Origin: Neelides folsomi
Lineage: Eukaryota > Arthropoda > Collembola > Neelipleona > Neelidae
Reading direction: 5' to 3'
Assembly: GCA_034687125.1 (NCBI GenBank)
Contig: JAQGBZ010000294.1
Location: 16,583 to 80,582 of the forward strand
DNA length: 64,000 bases
Positions 51,735 to 64,000 of this stretch are shown here, one piece after another (the first letter of the stretch is position 1; each line of letters begins with the position of its first letter). The position numbers were made by a program, and so were the translations under genes. The notes beneath the pieces were generated by a model that was not told the DNA's origin, made no database searches, and worked only from the letters and a program-made list of their open reading frames with translations.

Positions 51735-53579
51735 GGTTTGAAGGTTAAAAATTAATTATTCAAAATGATGCATACCGGCAAATAAGACGAGAAGGAGTTG
51801 GAATCGCATTTTCAAACTTTGGTTCCTCTTTGCCAATCTGTTCATAAATATATGACCGAGGGAAAGAGTGGACGAGATGTTGGTTGATGTGGCGAGGGCA
51901 CGCCGGGTCGATTCGTCTCTTTCTCCCTAAAACGCAGGGGGGCTTTTGAGCGGATGTGGGGATTATTCTTTGCGGGACGTGGTGAAAGTGTTTGAGTCTT
52001 CACACTCCAATGGAGAACCACCGAGAGAAACTCCTACAGTTCGGGAGATTCAAATGAGCTCTCGGGACACGATCCGCGATCCACACGGGGAAAATCCAAC
52101 CCGGGGAAACAGCAACAAACAGTTTGATCTTTGACGAACTCGACGACACGTATTTAGTTCAAGAGGAATTGATTCCAAATGAAAGGATTTCCTCCATAAT
52201 GAGGCAAAGAGATGTTCAGATCTGTCCAGATATTTCCTTCACATAAAGCTATCCAGATTTGGATCAATTTGTCAATAGGAGTTTATCAACATAAATAATG
52301 GAATAGCTGAATTGAAGAGTCTTTGATTGAAATTGTCCGAGGAAGAGTTATTAAGGAGGGTTATAAGAACCATTCACTTTGGGCCACTACTACTATAAAC
52401 CAAACATCCTCCTCTTTATGTGAACTTTGAGTTGAATAAAGGAGAAATTGAACCAAACGAGCCTCAAGATATGCCAACACAGGAAGGATGGGGGAAAAGG
52501 AGAGTCAAAGGAAATAGGCCCACTTGAAAATCTTCATTAAACAAACATTATTCCCCATTCCACCTCGTGCCTCCTGTCTGTCTTCCTCGAGATCTTTATA
52601 ATGTTCATATGCGTAAGGACTTCTTTCTTCCTCCGGCCTTTCCCTTTAAAATTGAGATTCTGGACGAGGAGGGCGAAAAGGAGTCAAATTCACCAAGGTT
52701 GAATTTTAATCGTCTTCTCCACCCTGGAAAGTAATAGGAGAGAAAAAACATGTAAAACATGTAATGATGACTTTTTCCTCCCCACCATTTAATGATTCTT
52801 TTAGTTAAATTCCATCACTTTTTCTATAACTTTCCTATTAAAGGCCTATTTAACTTATTCTTATATTATTTTCGGAAGACATTATAAACATCCTATTTAT
52901 TTTGAAGTTCTTTTATTCAATTTGTTGAAATTTTAAATATTTTTTATATGGCATAAAATGTATTGTAAAAATACTCATTTTAGTCACTTTATTTAAATAA
53001 TAAATATTGGTAGTTATTATTTTTTTATGTAAAACTGTGAAAGTGTTTAAAGTAATAATAAGATAATGTTAATTAAATATAAGTAAATACATGTATCGTA
53101 CTGATACATAGGATATGGTAAGTTTGTATTTATAAATATCTAAATGGCTAAACCCGTACACTTATTACATCTCATCTGTTTCACTCACGAGCTTAACCAT
53201 TTAAATTGAGGGAGGGAGTTGGAGCTAATGCATTTATTTATATGCATTGTACCTTTACTTCTCTTCATCCATCTCTTTATAATCAAGATTAATTGAGGAA
53301 GACTTTTTCCACAAAGGGGAAGGCCCCTCTTTGAGGAAGAATGGGCTTAAATAAACCATGATTTTTATTCTTACCAGAGCCATGAAACGATTCCTAATGG
53401 CAATTTTCTCCTTTCCTTCTATACAGTAAAGTAATAACGTGAATTTAAGCTTTAACGACTCTTCTTTTCCAGGAATCGTATTTTCTTTTTCTTTCATCCT
53501 TTCACAATGAGCGGTCAAATGCATTAGCCCTTTATGTTCCTTTCATGCCTACAACAAGAAATTTGATCTTAAATCTGTG

Positions 53580-53617
53580 TAATCAACGCAGAGTTAAATA
53601 ATCAACGCAGAGTTAAA
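53580..53617. repeat. Perfect 19-bp tandem duplication
   Basis: TAATCAACGCAGAGTTAAA occurs twice in direct succession with no mismatch. Confidence 0.9.
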
Positions 53618-56600
53618 TTATCTAATTGAATCAAATCTTATTCTCAGTATCAATTTACGCTCTTTGTTTTAACAATAAAATTTAATATTAAGAAATTGTT
53701 TATCAAAAATGTCAAACCTCTTAAAAACTCTAATGTATAAATTACATACCGATGGTCTTCAATTTGAAAAATATAAAATTGCAGAATTTTTTTTATTGAT
53801 CTTCAGATAGCGTTCCATTATTAAACTTTAATATTGCAATGAGTGGTAAACATCTTGCTTGATCAATAAAAAATTTATTAACTTTCTGATAATTCATGAA
53901 AAAAATATCATGAAATTTCTGGGGCAGTTAAAATTTAATGGGCTCGTTCTATAAAAACACTGTAACAGACATATTCCAAAATGTTTTTCTAATATAACTA
54001 CCTCCTTGTATATTATCTCCAATTGGGTATTTATATTTGAAGAGTTCATGCATAAATGAAGAACCCTATTCCCCACATTGTAGAATATGTAAGTAAGTAA
54101 GTACTTTGCACATATCTATGATACATCCCCACATATCTTTAAAATACAGTAGTAAGTACATGTATTACAAACACATACTCATGTACTCTCAATCAGACTT
54201 TTTAGGACATGAGGAAATATAGGGAAAATGTAGGTGAAAATGTATTACAGAAAGTTGGTCCAATCGATGGCGCTTCTCACTTTCTTAACTTTTGCAGGAT
54301 GCGCTTAATAATCTAAGCCTTTTTATACCTTTTTTATATCACAATTTGACTGATAAAATGTGATATTTAAGTATAACATATTATAACTATTATTATTAGC
54401 TATAAAACAAGTTGGGTCTATTCCGGGGGCTAAGTACACGAAGCTAAACTATGTAGTTAGAAACTATAAATATAAATAAATATTTAAGATTTTTGGCATA
54501 AAACCCTTGGTTGGTTTTATGGTCGGCCGTTATGTGTTGGTTATGAATGCAGAGTGGGGGAGATTACTACGCGCCCATTACACACATTTTTATGATAAAT
54601 GACCAATCGAAGTATTTATTCATTCATGCTTTTGTATGTTTGAGCAGAACTTGAGGAATTGAATAGCACTCAGGTGGGATCAATAAAATATCAATTTAAT
54701 ATAGTTCCCCCTCTCTATCTCAACAACTCGTGAGAACCGATAAGATTATCGAACCAAATTTGAGTAAACAGAAGAAATAACATTTCTATTACTAATGGGC
54801 TTGTCTCGGATGGAGTATTGGAGAAACAGAGGGCTAATATTCCAATCTCCTTTAATCATAATTTAATCCATAAGCCGTGTATTGTGCAATGGCAGCAATT
54901 CAATTGGTCGCTCGTATTTTGGATTCGGTTCGTCTTCAAATGTCAATCAGAAAACCACTTAACTGATTCAACATTCTCCGCTCAACCCTCCAATGTTCTT
55001 TCCTATTTTACTCAAACGTCTTTGGCTGGTAAACTTCTAAGACAAGGGGTTTGGACCCGTCTTGGATTTCTCGATCAATGAGGGTTCGAATTTCGTATCT
55101 AAATCACCATCATACAGGACTTTAATAGATTCTTCTTCAATCTTAACTCCTCGGTTTCCTTCCGATTGACGCGTAATTATGATTGAAAGGTTTGATTTAA
55201 ACTTTTCTATACAAATATCCAATAGGGGAATTATCCACGTTCCTTTATGTACAATTACCAATTATGGGCTACTCACTTGAAAGTTGAAGACTTTCTTCAA
55301 GGATAAAACTTTGACGTCAATTGGGTTTGAACTTTTGGCGTTTTTCAATCACTAGTTTGGGAAAAGTGTGTGAAGAATAATTTGATTAAATTCTTGAAAG
55401 ACGTGATTTAATATCCAACACTAAAAACTCAGTATATAGACTCAAGGACTCAAGGTGGTGACATTAAAGGGTAAGTTCACTTTAGGATAGAAACGGACTT
55501 TTGAATCAGATAATTATTAGTTTAATGTTTTGACCTTTGGCTTTAAGAACCAAACTTGCATTTATCCTTTTTATATCCCGAGGAACTCGATGGTCTTTCT
55601 CGACTACAGCTCCTGTCAGCTCAGCTTTCACTCAACGTCGGTTTCGGAAGATTCTTCCACGGAGGATCCGGCCGTTCTGAGCCGTGTAAAGGATTGAATC
55701 GAGGACTAAGGAACCAGCCCCAATCCACTGCTGCAGAAAGACCAGTTTTGGGAACTTGGCAGCGCATACTCTCACACTGCTTTCTTTGGCCCTCCAGTTC
55801 CATCCATACACTTTCATCCATATACGTAGTTTCATCCAAAGGGATCCGTTTGGACCCGACGCGGCGGAGTGGTTGGGAATAAGAAGAATGAGTGAAGGAT
55901 TCTCTATCTAATGGAATGCTTCTTTCTGAGGGCTCATCGGACTTCATAGCCAATATCCACATGGATGGGTTGGGAACAGAGGGAAGACATAGGGAGGTTT
56001 AGGGACCCTCATCTCTTCCTCTCGCCCTTAGATTTGAAAGTTATAGGTGGAATTTTTAGCATTTGTTCTCTCCACACAATGCCCGGTTTATTTACAAACG
56101 CTGTATGAGATTTGGAGAGGAAACCCATTTCAACTCGCCGACTCAACTGTGACGTGAGACAAAATCATTGATGCTTGTCCAGAATCTTTGATTTTTTTAT
56201 TCTTTTTGCGAAACCCGATTTTGTCAAAAAATAAAAGGTTTTTTGTTTCGAATCCTTCATTTTAGACTTTGTCGAATAAGATTTTTAAAATAAATATTAT
56301 ATTTAAAGATTTACACAGATTTACATAGTTTGGGATGAAATCATTAAAACAACGCATTTGTGCAAAAATAATCCAGGAACTTTTTTTAACTTTTTACATG
56401 CAATTTTTGCATTTATGCAATTTGGTATTGAACTATTGGCTCTATTGGACTTAAATTGGATTTTATTAATATTTATTATATGCATTTTGTTTTTTTAAAT
56501 TGAAAAAAAGTATGGGTGGGAAGTAATCCACTAAAAAGTTTTGTACAAATAGCGGGTGAGCAAAGAAGAATTCCTACATAATACATAAACACAATGAAGG

Positions 56601-59600
56601 AAATGGTAAGTCGTAAAGATCGACAAAAGTTTTTGTGTAAAACGGCATTGAAAAGTTATTTGGGTCGGGGTTTACCACAGTAGTTCCAATATCGCAAACT
56701 TCTACAAGTGCAACATAAAAAACAAATGCATAACTTCAATATAGACAATTTAAGTCTAATATTTACATTGTCTAACACAAGCTCACAATTTGTGTCTATA
56801 CATAAATATTTATATTACATACCAAAATATATAGCCAAAATGTTATATGAAATATTTATAGATAATACAAGAAAAGATTGCATATCTAATAAAATTTATA
56901 AATTTATTTATAGGGAAAAGTGACAAAGTCGCACTTTCTCTTTTTTATCTTTTTCGCGAATCTTCCATTGGACGTCTTTGCTGTAAAAATATTTTTAGAT
57001 TCTGGGTTTATGTCAAAAACAATTTATTCCTTTTATATTTAAGATTAAATTAAGAAATGTTTCAAAAGGAGCTGTTTGGCCCATGTGTTCATTTTCCAAT
57101 GTATTGTGTTTTGGAGTCCTTCAATTCAGGGAAAAGAACGTGAGAAGGGAATCGAGCATTTCACACGTGCTTATTGAATCGAGCTTCGTTCAAGTTAAAA
57201 AAATCCATTTTACACACATGCATGCGCCAAATAAGATGACATGTAAATATACAAATCGTTAGGACCTTAATTTACATATTGGTATCAAACCCTAAGCTGT
57301 CTATCTAAGCCATAATCTAAAAGTTTGAAAAACTTGAACATTGCATATTACAAAATATTATTAAAAAATCTATTATTTTCTAAATATGTCAGATTTGCCA
57401 TTTATTTTTAAAATAATAATTTAAGTTATTTAAGATATTTAATTTTAGACTCGTCGATGAATTTGTCCTTACTTATTATAATTATTAAATAGATTAGATA
57501 AACAATTATTTAGTATTTGTAATAATTTGAATACATAATATTTAGAACATAATTTTTACCATTAATATTAAAATTGATTCAAGTTAAAATTTTTTGATAT
57601 AAAAGTGTAAAAAATGAAGGAGATCGATATATGGTAAAAAAAACAAAGGGGACTTTCACTTTCCCATTTTTTGTGTGAAGTTCCTTTTTCACTTTCCATT
57701 CATTTACTTGTTAGCGAAGGATGAGGAACACGCACCTTTGTCTTTCTCAGCTTTCCTCCCCATTTCCTCCAATTCTCCTACGATTAACTACCATTTGAGC
57801 TCATTTGAACATAGGAAAAGGGGAGGAAAAAAGAAATCCCCAATGGTCATTAAGCTCTCATGCAAACGATCGCTTTTCCCTTCCTTCTTCCTTCGTCTGA
57901 GAAGAAAGAAAGAAGGAAGAATTCCTGTCATACAAATACAACATTAGGTATATGGATCGTCTGTCGGAGTTCTCCCTTTGATATATTTAGATCTCTCGAC
58001 CATGAAGATCTCAACGTCCATTGGACCAAGTTGAGTTTAAACTCCCTTATTTGCGAACCCTCAAATAGGAATAAAAACCGGGAGGGTATTGGAAAAGGAG
58101 TAGGACGAGGTTTAACTAATATGTTGTGTGCAACGTCTGGAACAAAATAATACAAGGAGGTTTCTCTTCTCTTTCGAATCATGTGGAAGTCCATTCTTGT
58201 GAAACAACTATGGATTTAGGATTTACTCTCCAAATCCCTCAATAAGTTGAAGGAGAATGGACCCGTTTGAAATTTAATGATTATATTCCCTCATATCTTT
58301 TAATATCAAAAAACTGGTTCCTTTTTATGGCTTCAAATCTTCAATTTTGACTTAAGCTTGAGCTTGTAATATTTATTTTACCTTTTTGGTCAATGTCCAG
58401 ATTTTGAGAGAGAGATTTTTAGGAGATTTGGGGAGTTTTGTAAGTTCAAAGGGTCATTAAAGTGAAGTTAATTTTAGATTTAATGTATAATATGATTTAC
58501 GCATGTAAGAGGAGATTCAGTTTCAATGTTTACTTTACTTTGATTGTTTGTAAATACAAAAGACATTCACTCGAATTCCGAAATTGCAAACATATTTGAG
58601 CTCACGTTCAAAATGTTTTGATAAGAACTTTCCAAATATTTTTGTCAAAAAAGTTCTTTGCATATCAATTTTATTTTCCTGCCAGCGGGGTGTGCCATGA
58701 GGTGATTTTAAAGGAATCTGTAAATTTAATCGCAGATAAAAAATTTTCCATTCTGATTTCCTTAAAAAAGTTTGAAGACTATCTACTTTGGGAGATTAGC
58801 ACAAAGTAATATAAGGGGTCGGAGTTTTAGAAGAATTCTGAAGGAAAGTGTAATGTAGATATGCAATGTATGTACGATATAAGCATAGTGCTATTTATAT
58901 GGTATATGTATGGTAGTGTCATGTATGTATTAATACCTTAAATTCAGATACCATACAGATACTCAATCTCATACAAAAAGTGTACAAGGAAGTTTAGCAA
59001 GTATTATACCTAAGTATATGCATAGTGATAGTAAAAAAAGTACTTACGATTAGTAATCCTCCTCCTCTACTTTCCAAGAGCTTTGGAGAGGGAAAAAATT
59101 CAAACTGTCTAACTATGCCCGACAAACATTTTTCAAAAGAACTCTTCTCAAATTTCTCTCCAAACGTCTATTTCTCCTCTTTCACCATTCAAGGGGATCT
59201 TTGAAGAAATTTCCGTGAGAAATATAATGCTTTGGAAAGACTCACTTTTTTCTTACAATTCCTCATACGTTAGAGGATAGTTAAATAACTAAAGAAAGTC
59301 AACCTTATTTGTAAGGCTTTAAACCATCTCGACTTTCCTTGTCCATGGAAAAATAATCCATCTAATAAGAATGTATAGTGTATCATATTACTACATATTC
59401 AGGTATATTTATAATAACATCTAAACTACTAGTATATATGTATACTAATTGGTATATTGTAATACACAAATAGATCTAGGTATTATTGTATTATGCTCTA
59501 AAATGCATTAAATCTATCTTGTTATATATGTAATGTTATTATGTTATGGGATTATGAAAGAAATTAATGCATGGTAGAGTTCATATGTAAACTTAATAAT

Positions 59601-62572
59601 AATGTGTAGTGTAAGGTTAATAAGGCAGAAAAGCTAGTAAGGAGTATATTACACTTATACAGGTTATAATATACATATATTATGTATAGTTAAGATGCAA
59701 AGTAATAGAATTTGTGTGACATGACAAGGAGTGACAAATTCGGTCACTTCTAAATCCCAGCCTTCCTCTTGGCATTTATAAATGTTCGAATGAATGGGAG
59801 GTCCCTTCGCCTTTTGGCTGGACTTGTCTCCTTGATCTATTTCTCCATCTGAGTTCCATCCATCCGCCGTCCCCTCTCTCAAATCCGGTTAAATTCTGAA
59901 TTAAACAACTTTCAACCTCAACCGGGAGATTTAGATTAATTGATTACGGAGGAGGGGAGAAAGTGATTCTCCAAGAGACGCGATGCCATAAATATCCCGA
60001 TGCACCCTTTTCTCCACTCTCCCATTTTAAATGCTCCACTGCATTTCCCCTCATTGTCTGGAGCTGAGAATGAAATTTAAGCCCATTTGCTTTTTTCCAT
60101 CATATCCTGTGGTTTTTTACCCATCCCCAATTGTTTTGAAATATACCTCAACTGTACGTTATACAATAATACAATATAAATTATAACTATACATTATAAC
60201 TACTCTACATATCTTACACATATACTTATATTTTATATTTGCTCTGTGTTAGTTAGACACGTTCGTATTATGTCTATATCTTATATTTGCTATATAAAAT
60301 ACTGAAGCATGTACGAGTAAGATGAGTTGTATATTCTATGGTGTAAGAAACAGAAAAGGGTAAAGAACATTGCTCAAGGAAAGAAAATGATTAAATTGTG
60401 TCAGTGGAAGTCTATTCATTTTTTAACCCTCCCCTTCACCGAAATCCTTCATGGGGAGATCAAAGGAGGGCAATTTATGCTCGTTTAAATGAAAAATTGA
60501 GTTTATATGCTCAATAAAAGATGTGTAATGTTAGCTCGGAGGTCTTGCTGGTTTCCTCAGTCGCTCCTTCCCACGCCATCAACTTTTGTTTCAAAACTTC
60601 AAGAGGTCTTGTAAAGGGAGAAAGGGGAGATGACTCCACTTGGAAAATTATTATTATGTGATTGAAAAAACCCTTTCCAGACGACTAATTTTGACAAATA
60701 GAAAACCCGTTAAATGAATATGTTTCCCCCCTAAACATCCCGGCCTTTCTGATTTCCCCTTTCTCGGAGCGGATGAAATTTGGCGAATTGAATGGAAAGC
60801 AAAGGAGATGAAATTGGGCTCATGAAGAAAGTGAAAAGTCTCTAAAGACAAATTGAAAGTCAAGAGTGAAATAACACACATTTTAGAAAGGTCCATTCTT
60901 CCCTTCCACCTCATTGCTTCCTTCTTCCCATCAACACAAATAACATTGTCGAGTGGTAAACGCTGGTCCTTTATTTTCCCCTCTCTTATTTGGGTCCACT
61001 TTGGAGCATTGGGAAGGCAATTTGTAAAAAAGACTCCTTGCCCCACAGGGGTGGGTGAAGATGAAACAAATATCATTCCCTTGTTCAAAGATATGATCGC
61101 AGATCCACCCTTGAGATTTCTACATGAGCACATTGAAGAGCGCTTGCCGTAAACGTGCTTCCTTTGATCTTCTCATTTGATCTCTCCAATGTTCAGAATA
61201 CTCTCAATAGCTTCAGCTCTAACATGGAAGTTATGGAACTTGTCTATGCTTCAAGAATCTCCAAAAGTCGACATCAACATTCAATAATGCAACTGCAGCA
61301 GATATATTAAAATAAAATTCTCATTTAATATTTATTTAATACAGAGTACATGTAGACATATTTAATATTGCAAACAGTAAATATATACAGACATAATTTT
61401 ATATGTATTTAAAATAGTACAGCATATTAGAAACTTGAAAACTAATATAATAATATATGAGTATTGTGTACTATTATTATTAAAGTTTAAATATTCTTTG
61501 AACCCTTTGTTTAAAGTTTAGATATTTAAATTATGTGAGAATAAATTATCGGTTTAGATAAGTTTAAAACTTTTGCAGATAAAGAGAAAAGGGCGGGTTT
61601 TAGCCAATTTAATTTCCATTTGAACATATTTGAATCGGAAATTGTAATGAAGTTGTTTGGGTGGCCAAATGAGAAGTCAAACTTTTGGAATGAATTCAAT
61701 TTAAAAGACAGCAAGCATTAGGTTTTATTCAATGGGTTTCTTATGCATATTGCATCCTTATTCTCTCTCTCATCAAACATGCGTGCTTTTGAATAGATTC
61801 CCTCCAATGGATCTCCCCTTCACATGAAGATAATTTAAGTCCATCAGTACACAAAATTCCTTGGATTGAGCGATCTCAATTCCCTCAGCAGTTTTGCAAT
61901 TCCATTCCCCCTCCTTTTCCTTTCCTGAACCCTCCGAGTTCAAATTTACGCTCAATGAACCCAATTTTCTTTCATTTTAATAATATATATTCAACAAATG
62001 AGTGTTGATGGGGATGAGACAACTTTGGAAATATTGCAATCGCCAATTTCCATCTCAAATATATTCCCAAACCTATTCTTATGATTCTATAAAATAAATA
62101 TTTTATTTATAATTCCCTTCGGATATTAAAACAATATGAAATTTTTAATATGCCATATCTGTACTATGAATAAATGGTATTATGAATGCAAAATTATTAC
62201 ACGATAAGCTTTTATTTAAAAAATCAGGCCTTGGTTTGGCTTTATTGATAAATCTGTGGTTTTCATTAACAGATTTCCAGTGAGCAATTTCTAAATAGGT
62301 GTTTGAATACGTGCGATGCATCCGTTAATAGGAAATTGCATTAAACATGAGTGGAGGAAAATGAAGGATTGATGAAAGCACATATTTACATACATTGAGG
62401 TTCATTTAAGAATCATTGAACTTTGAATGTAAACTCTCACCCCCATTCATCACGCACCAATTTCATTCCAATTGATCAAGAATGGTAAACTTAATGACCC
62501 TCCTAACATATTTAAACATTTTCATTAATTAATGACAGCCATTTGAACCTGATTTAAACAAATGTGTGTAAT

Positions 62573-62611
62573 CCGGGTAAAATCAATAAATTTAACTCCC
62601 ATTTTACCCGG
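62573..62611. repeat. Perfect 11-bp inverted repeat
   Basis: CCGGGTAAAAT and ATTTTACCCGG pair perfectly around a 17-base loop. The same 11-mer also occurs at 25543-25553. Confidence 0.6.
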
Positions 62612-63899
62612 CTAACCAAATGCCGGAAGAATAACATTTTACATTGTTAAAATTGTTGTTTGGAATTGAATTTGGTTTTGATAAATATGTATACAAATTT
62701 AGAAGAATTCACTCAATTCAAAATCGCCCAACTGTGCATAAATTATCCAGTCAGATTTGAATGCGCGTTTTTGTCTCTATAATATTTACACAGTACACAT
62801 ACTGTATAGTAGGTATATGGTATATTAGAAAGTAGGTATGTACAGTAGAGTTGTATGTATTGTATATTTTAAATATAAGCTTATGGTCAAAACAGGTTAA
62901 AATTTGGATCTCTGTTGAAGATGACACTTTCCCGGTTTTTGCAATGACTGTGAGCGGAAGGATGGGGAAGGACGTGATGACGGAATCAATAATGTTCCCT
63001 GCTGACTCTCCATGCCCTTCTTTTTCCTCTTCGGGAAATCTGGAAAGCATTAACATAGTGAGCCAAAAATCTTCGTTTATTTCTAATTTATTTCTTCCCA
63101 AGTGTTTCCTTTATCATCACTCTCTCTCTAATTGTTTTCCCATGCTTTGAAATTCAAATGACTTCCACCCCCTACTTTCCAATTCCTACTATACTTTAAT
63201 TAAATCTCTTATAAGAGGAATTTGGCATGCGAATGATAATCAATTACACGCATACAATAATTTTTAACGAGAGCTCACATACATATTTACAATATACATA
63301 ATTAAATACAAAATATGTAAAGAGACATATTTTATTTATAATCTTTAAATTAAAAAAATCGAAATGCTTATTGATTATCGATATATTTATAATAATTTAT
63401 TGTAAATATTCTAAATTGGGAGTTATAATAATAGGTTATATTGTAAAGATTACATTGAGTCATCGAAGGTTTAAACATTAAATTTAAAGCTCATTGTTCA
63501 GACTATTTATGTACTTTTATAATAATAAATACAATACATTTTAAAAATTTAGTATGACAAACTCATTTTATCGTTACTTACATATCTTAGGAAAATCCCA
63601 AAATGACTTCAAATTATTGGTTGGGATATTATTAGCTTACAAACGTATTAAATATCAACAAAAATAGTAAATACTTATGTAATGTGTAAATAGTAAGTAG
63701 TAATAACTTATCTATCAATCTGTTAGGTGTGTATTAATGTATACTCATTAGAATAAAGTTGTAAAAGCTATGATACATAATAATATCTTTGTCAATTGAG
63801 TCCAATATTCAATCGTAGAATTACGAAATAATTTAATTAGAATTATAATTATTTAATTATTTATTTAAAGTTAGTAAATAAATAACTTAATTAGAATTG

Positions 63900-64000
63900 A
63901 CGGCTTCCGGACTTAAGGGAAATTTAAATACCCATATGAGAATTCACTCTGGAGAAAAACCATTCAATTGCACAATGTGCAACTATTCTTGTGGACAAAA
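63900..64000 (+). CDS. C2H2 zinc-finger coding fragment, runs off the window
   Basis: The frame beginning at 63900 reads [20 protein letters not shown] then [12 protein letters not shown] at the window edge: the C-terminal half of one C2H2 finger, a linker (HSGEKPF) and the two Cys of the next. Finger style (C-x2-C-x-Y-x-x-G, L-x2-HMR-x-H) is the same as in the array at 7.4-8.16 kb. The frame has no start codon or the first half of the finger upstream, where the sequence turns AT-rich at once, so the 5' part is either lost (pseudogene) or lies behind an intron. No clear acceptor AG is seen directly before it, which favours a truncated copy. Confidence 0.7.

Larger units (their letters stand above)
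49953..63899. other. Non-coding interval (third part)
   Basis: No exon with a recognisable domain. Open frames on both strands at 55.56-55.96 kb and 60.65-61.15 kb are the longest in GC-richer patches, but I cannot assign them. There are small tandem repeats at 51.7 and 53.6 kb, an 11-bp perfect hairpin at 62.6 kb and TA-rich simple sequence at 59.3-59.7 kb. Confidence 0.5.

Noticed and set aside
51946-52134. A polar 62-codon plus-strand frame in a GC-richer patch.
   Set aside because: No domain, no convincing splice sites at its edges, and it starts at a codon other than a well-placed ATG.
53580-53617. The 19-bp duplication contains ATCAACGCAGAGT, a core also present in a widely used cDNA-synthesis primer.
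   Set aside because: The flanking bases do not match the rest of that primer, and the unit sits in tandem in genomic-looking DNA, so chance is more likely than adapter contamination.

Overview
This is an AT-rich, gene-poor stretch of animal nuclear DNA, almost certainly from an arthropod. The evidence is GT-AG introns, long TA-rich non-coding spans, decayed DNA transposons, and one gene of the Dpr family of neuronal immunoglobulin proteins, which is characteristic of insects and related protostomes. The species cannot be fixed from the sequence. No bacterial features (operons, ribosome binding sites, CRISPR) are present, and most open frames are short chance frames, many starting at TTG.

Layout. 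1-8.4 kb is a transposon and pseudogene zone. It holds a decayed THAP-domain gene with a spliceable intron (about 1.9-2.5 kb), a 1.14-kb non-autonomous hAT-type element with 8-bp target duplication (3770-4906), the N-terminal part of a Tc1/mariner-type transposase with a nonsense codon (about 6.8-7.2 kb, minus strand), an eight-finger C2H2 zinc-finger pseudogene (about 7.4-8.16 kb) and a 119-bp TA-flanked MITE (8281-8399). A second TA-flanked hairpin element of exactly 100 bp lies at 13094-13193. The rest of 8.4-18.5 kb is non-coding.

The one convincing intact gene is on the minus strand at 18.6-25.4 kb. Seven exons with consistent phases encode a secreted or surface protein with two Ig domains and a hydrophobic C-terminal tail (Dpr family). 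The last six exons and the stop codon are firm. The N-terminus (signal peptide exon or in-exon start) is not settled.

25.4-63.9 kb (about 38 kb) has no exon I can recognise. It may be intergenic, or the large 5' intron and regulatory region of the dpr gene. It carries short tandem repeats, hairpins, a G-run and GC-richer islands. The last 100 bases re-enter a zinc-finger coding unit related to the 7.4-kb pseudogene, which runs off the window.

I found no previously undescribed multi-gene system. The items most worth following are the complete dpr exon structure with its tail-only C-terminus, the three terminal-inverted-repeat elements with matching target duplications, and the zinc-finger family present at both ends of the window.
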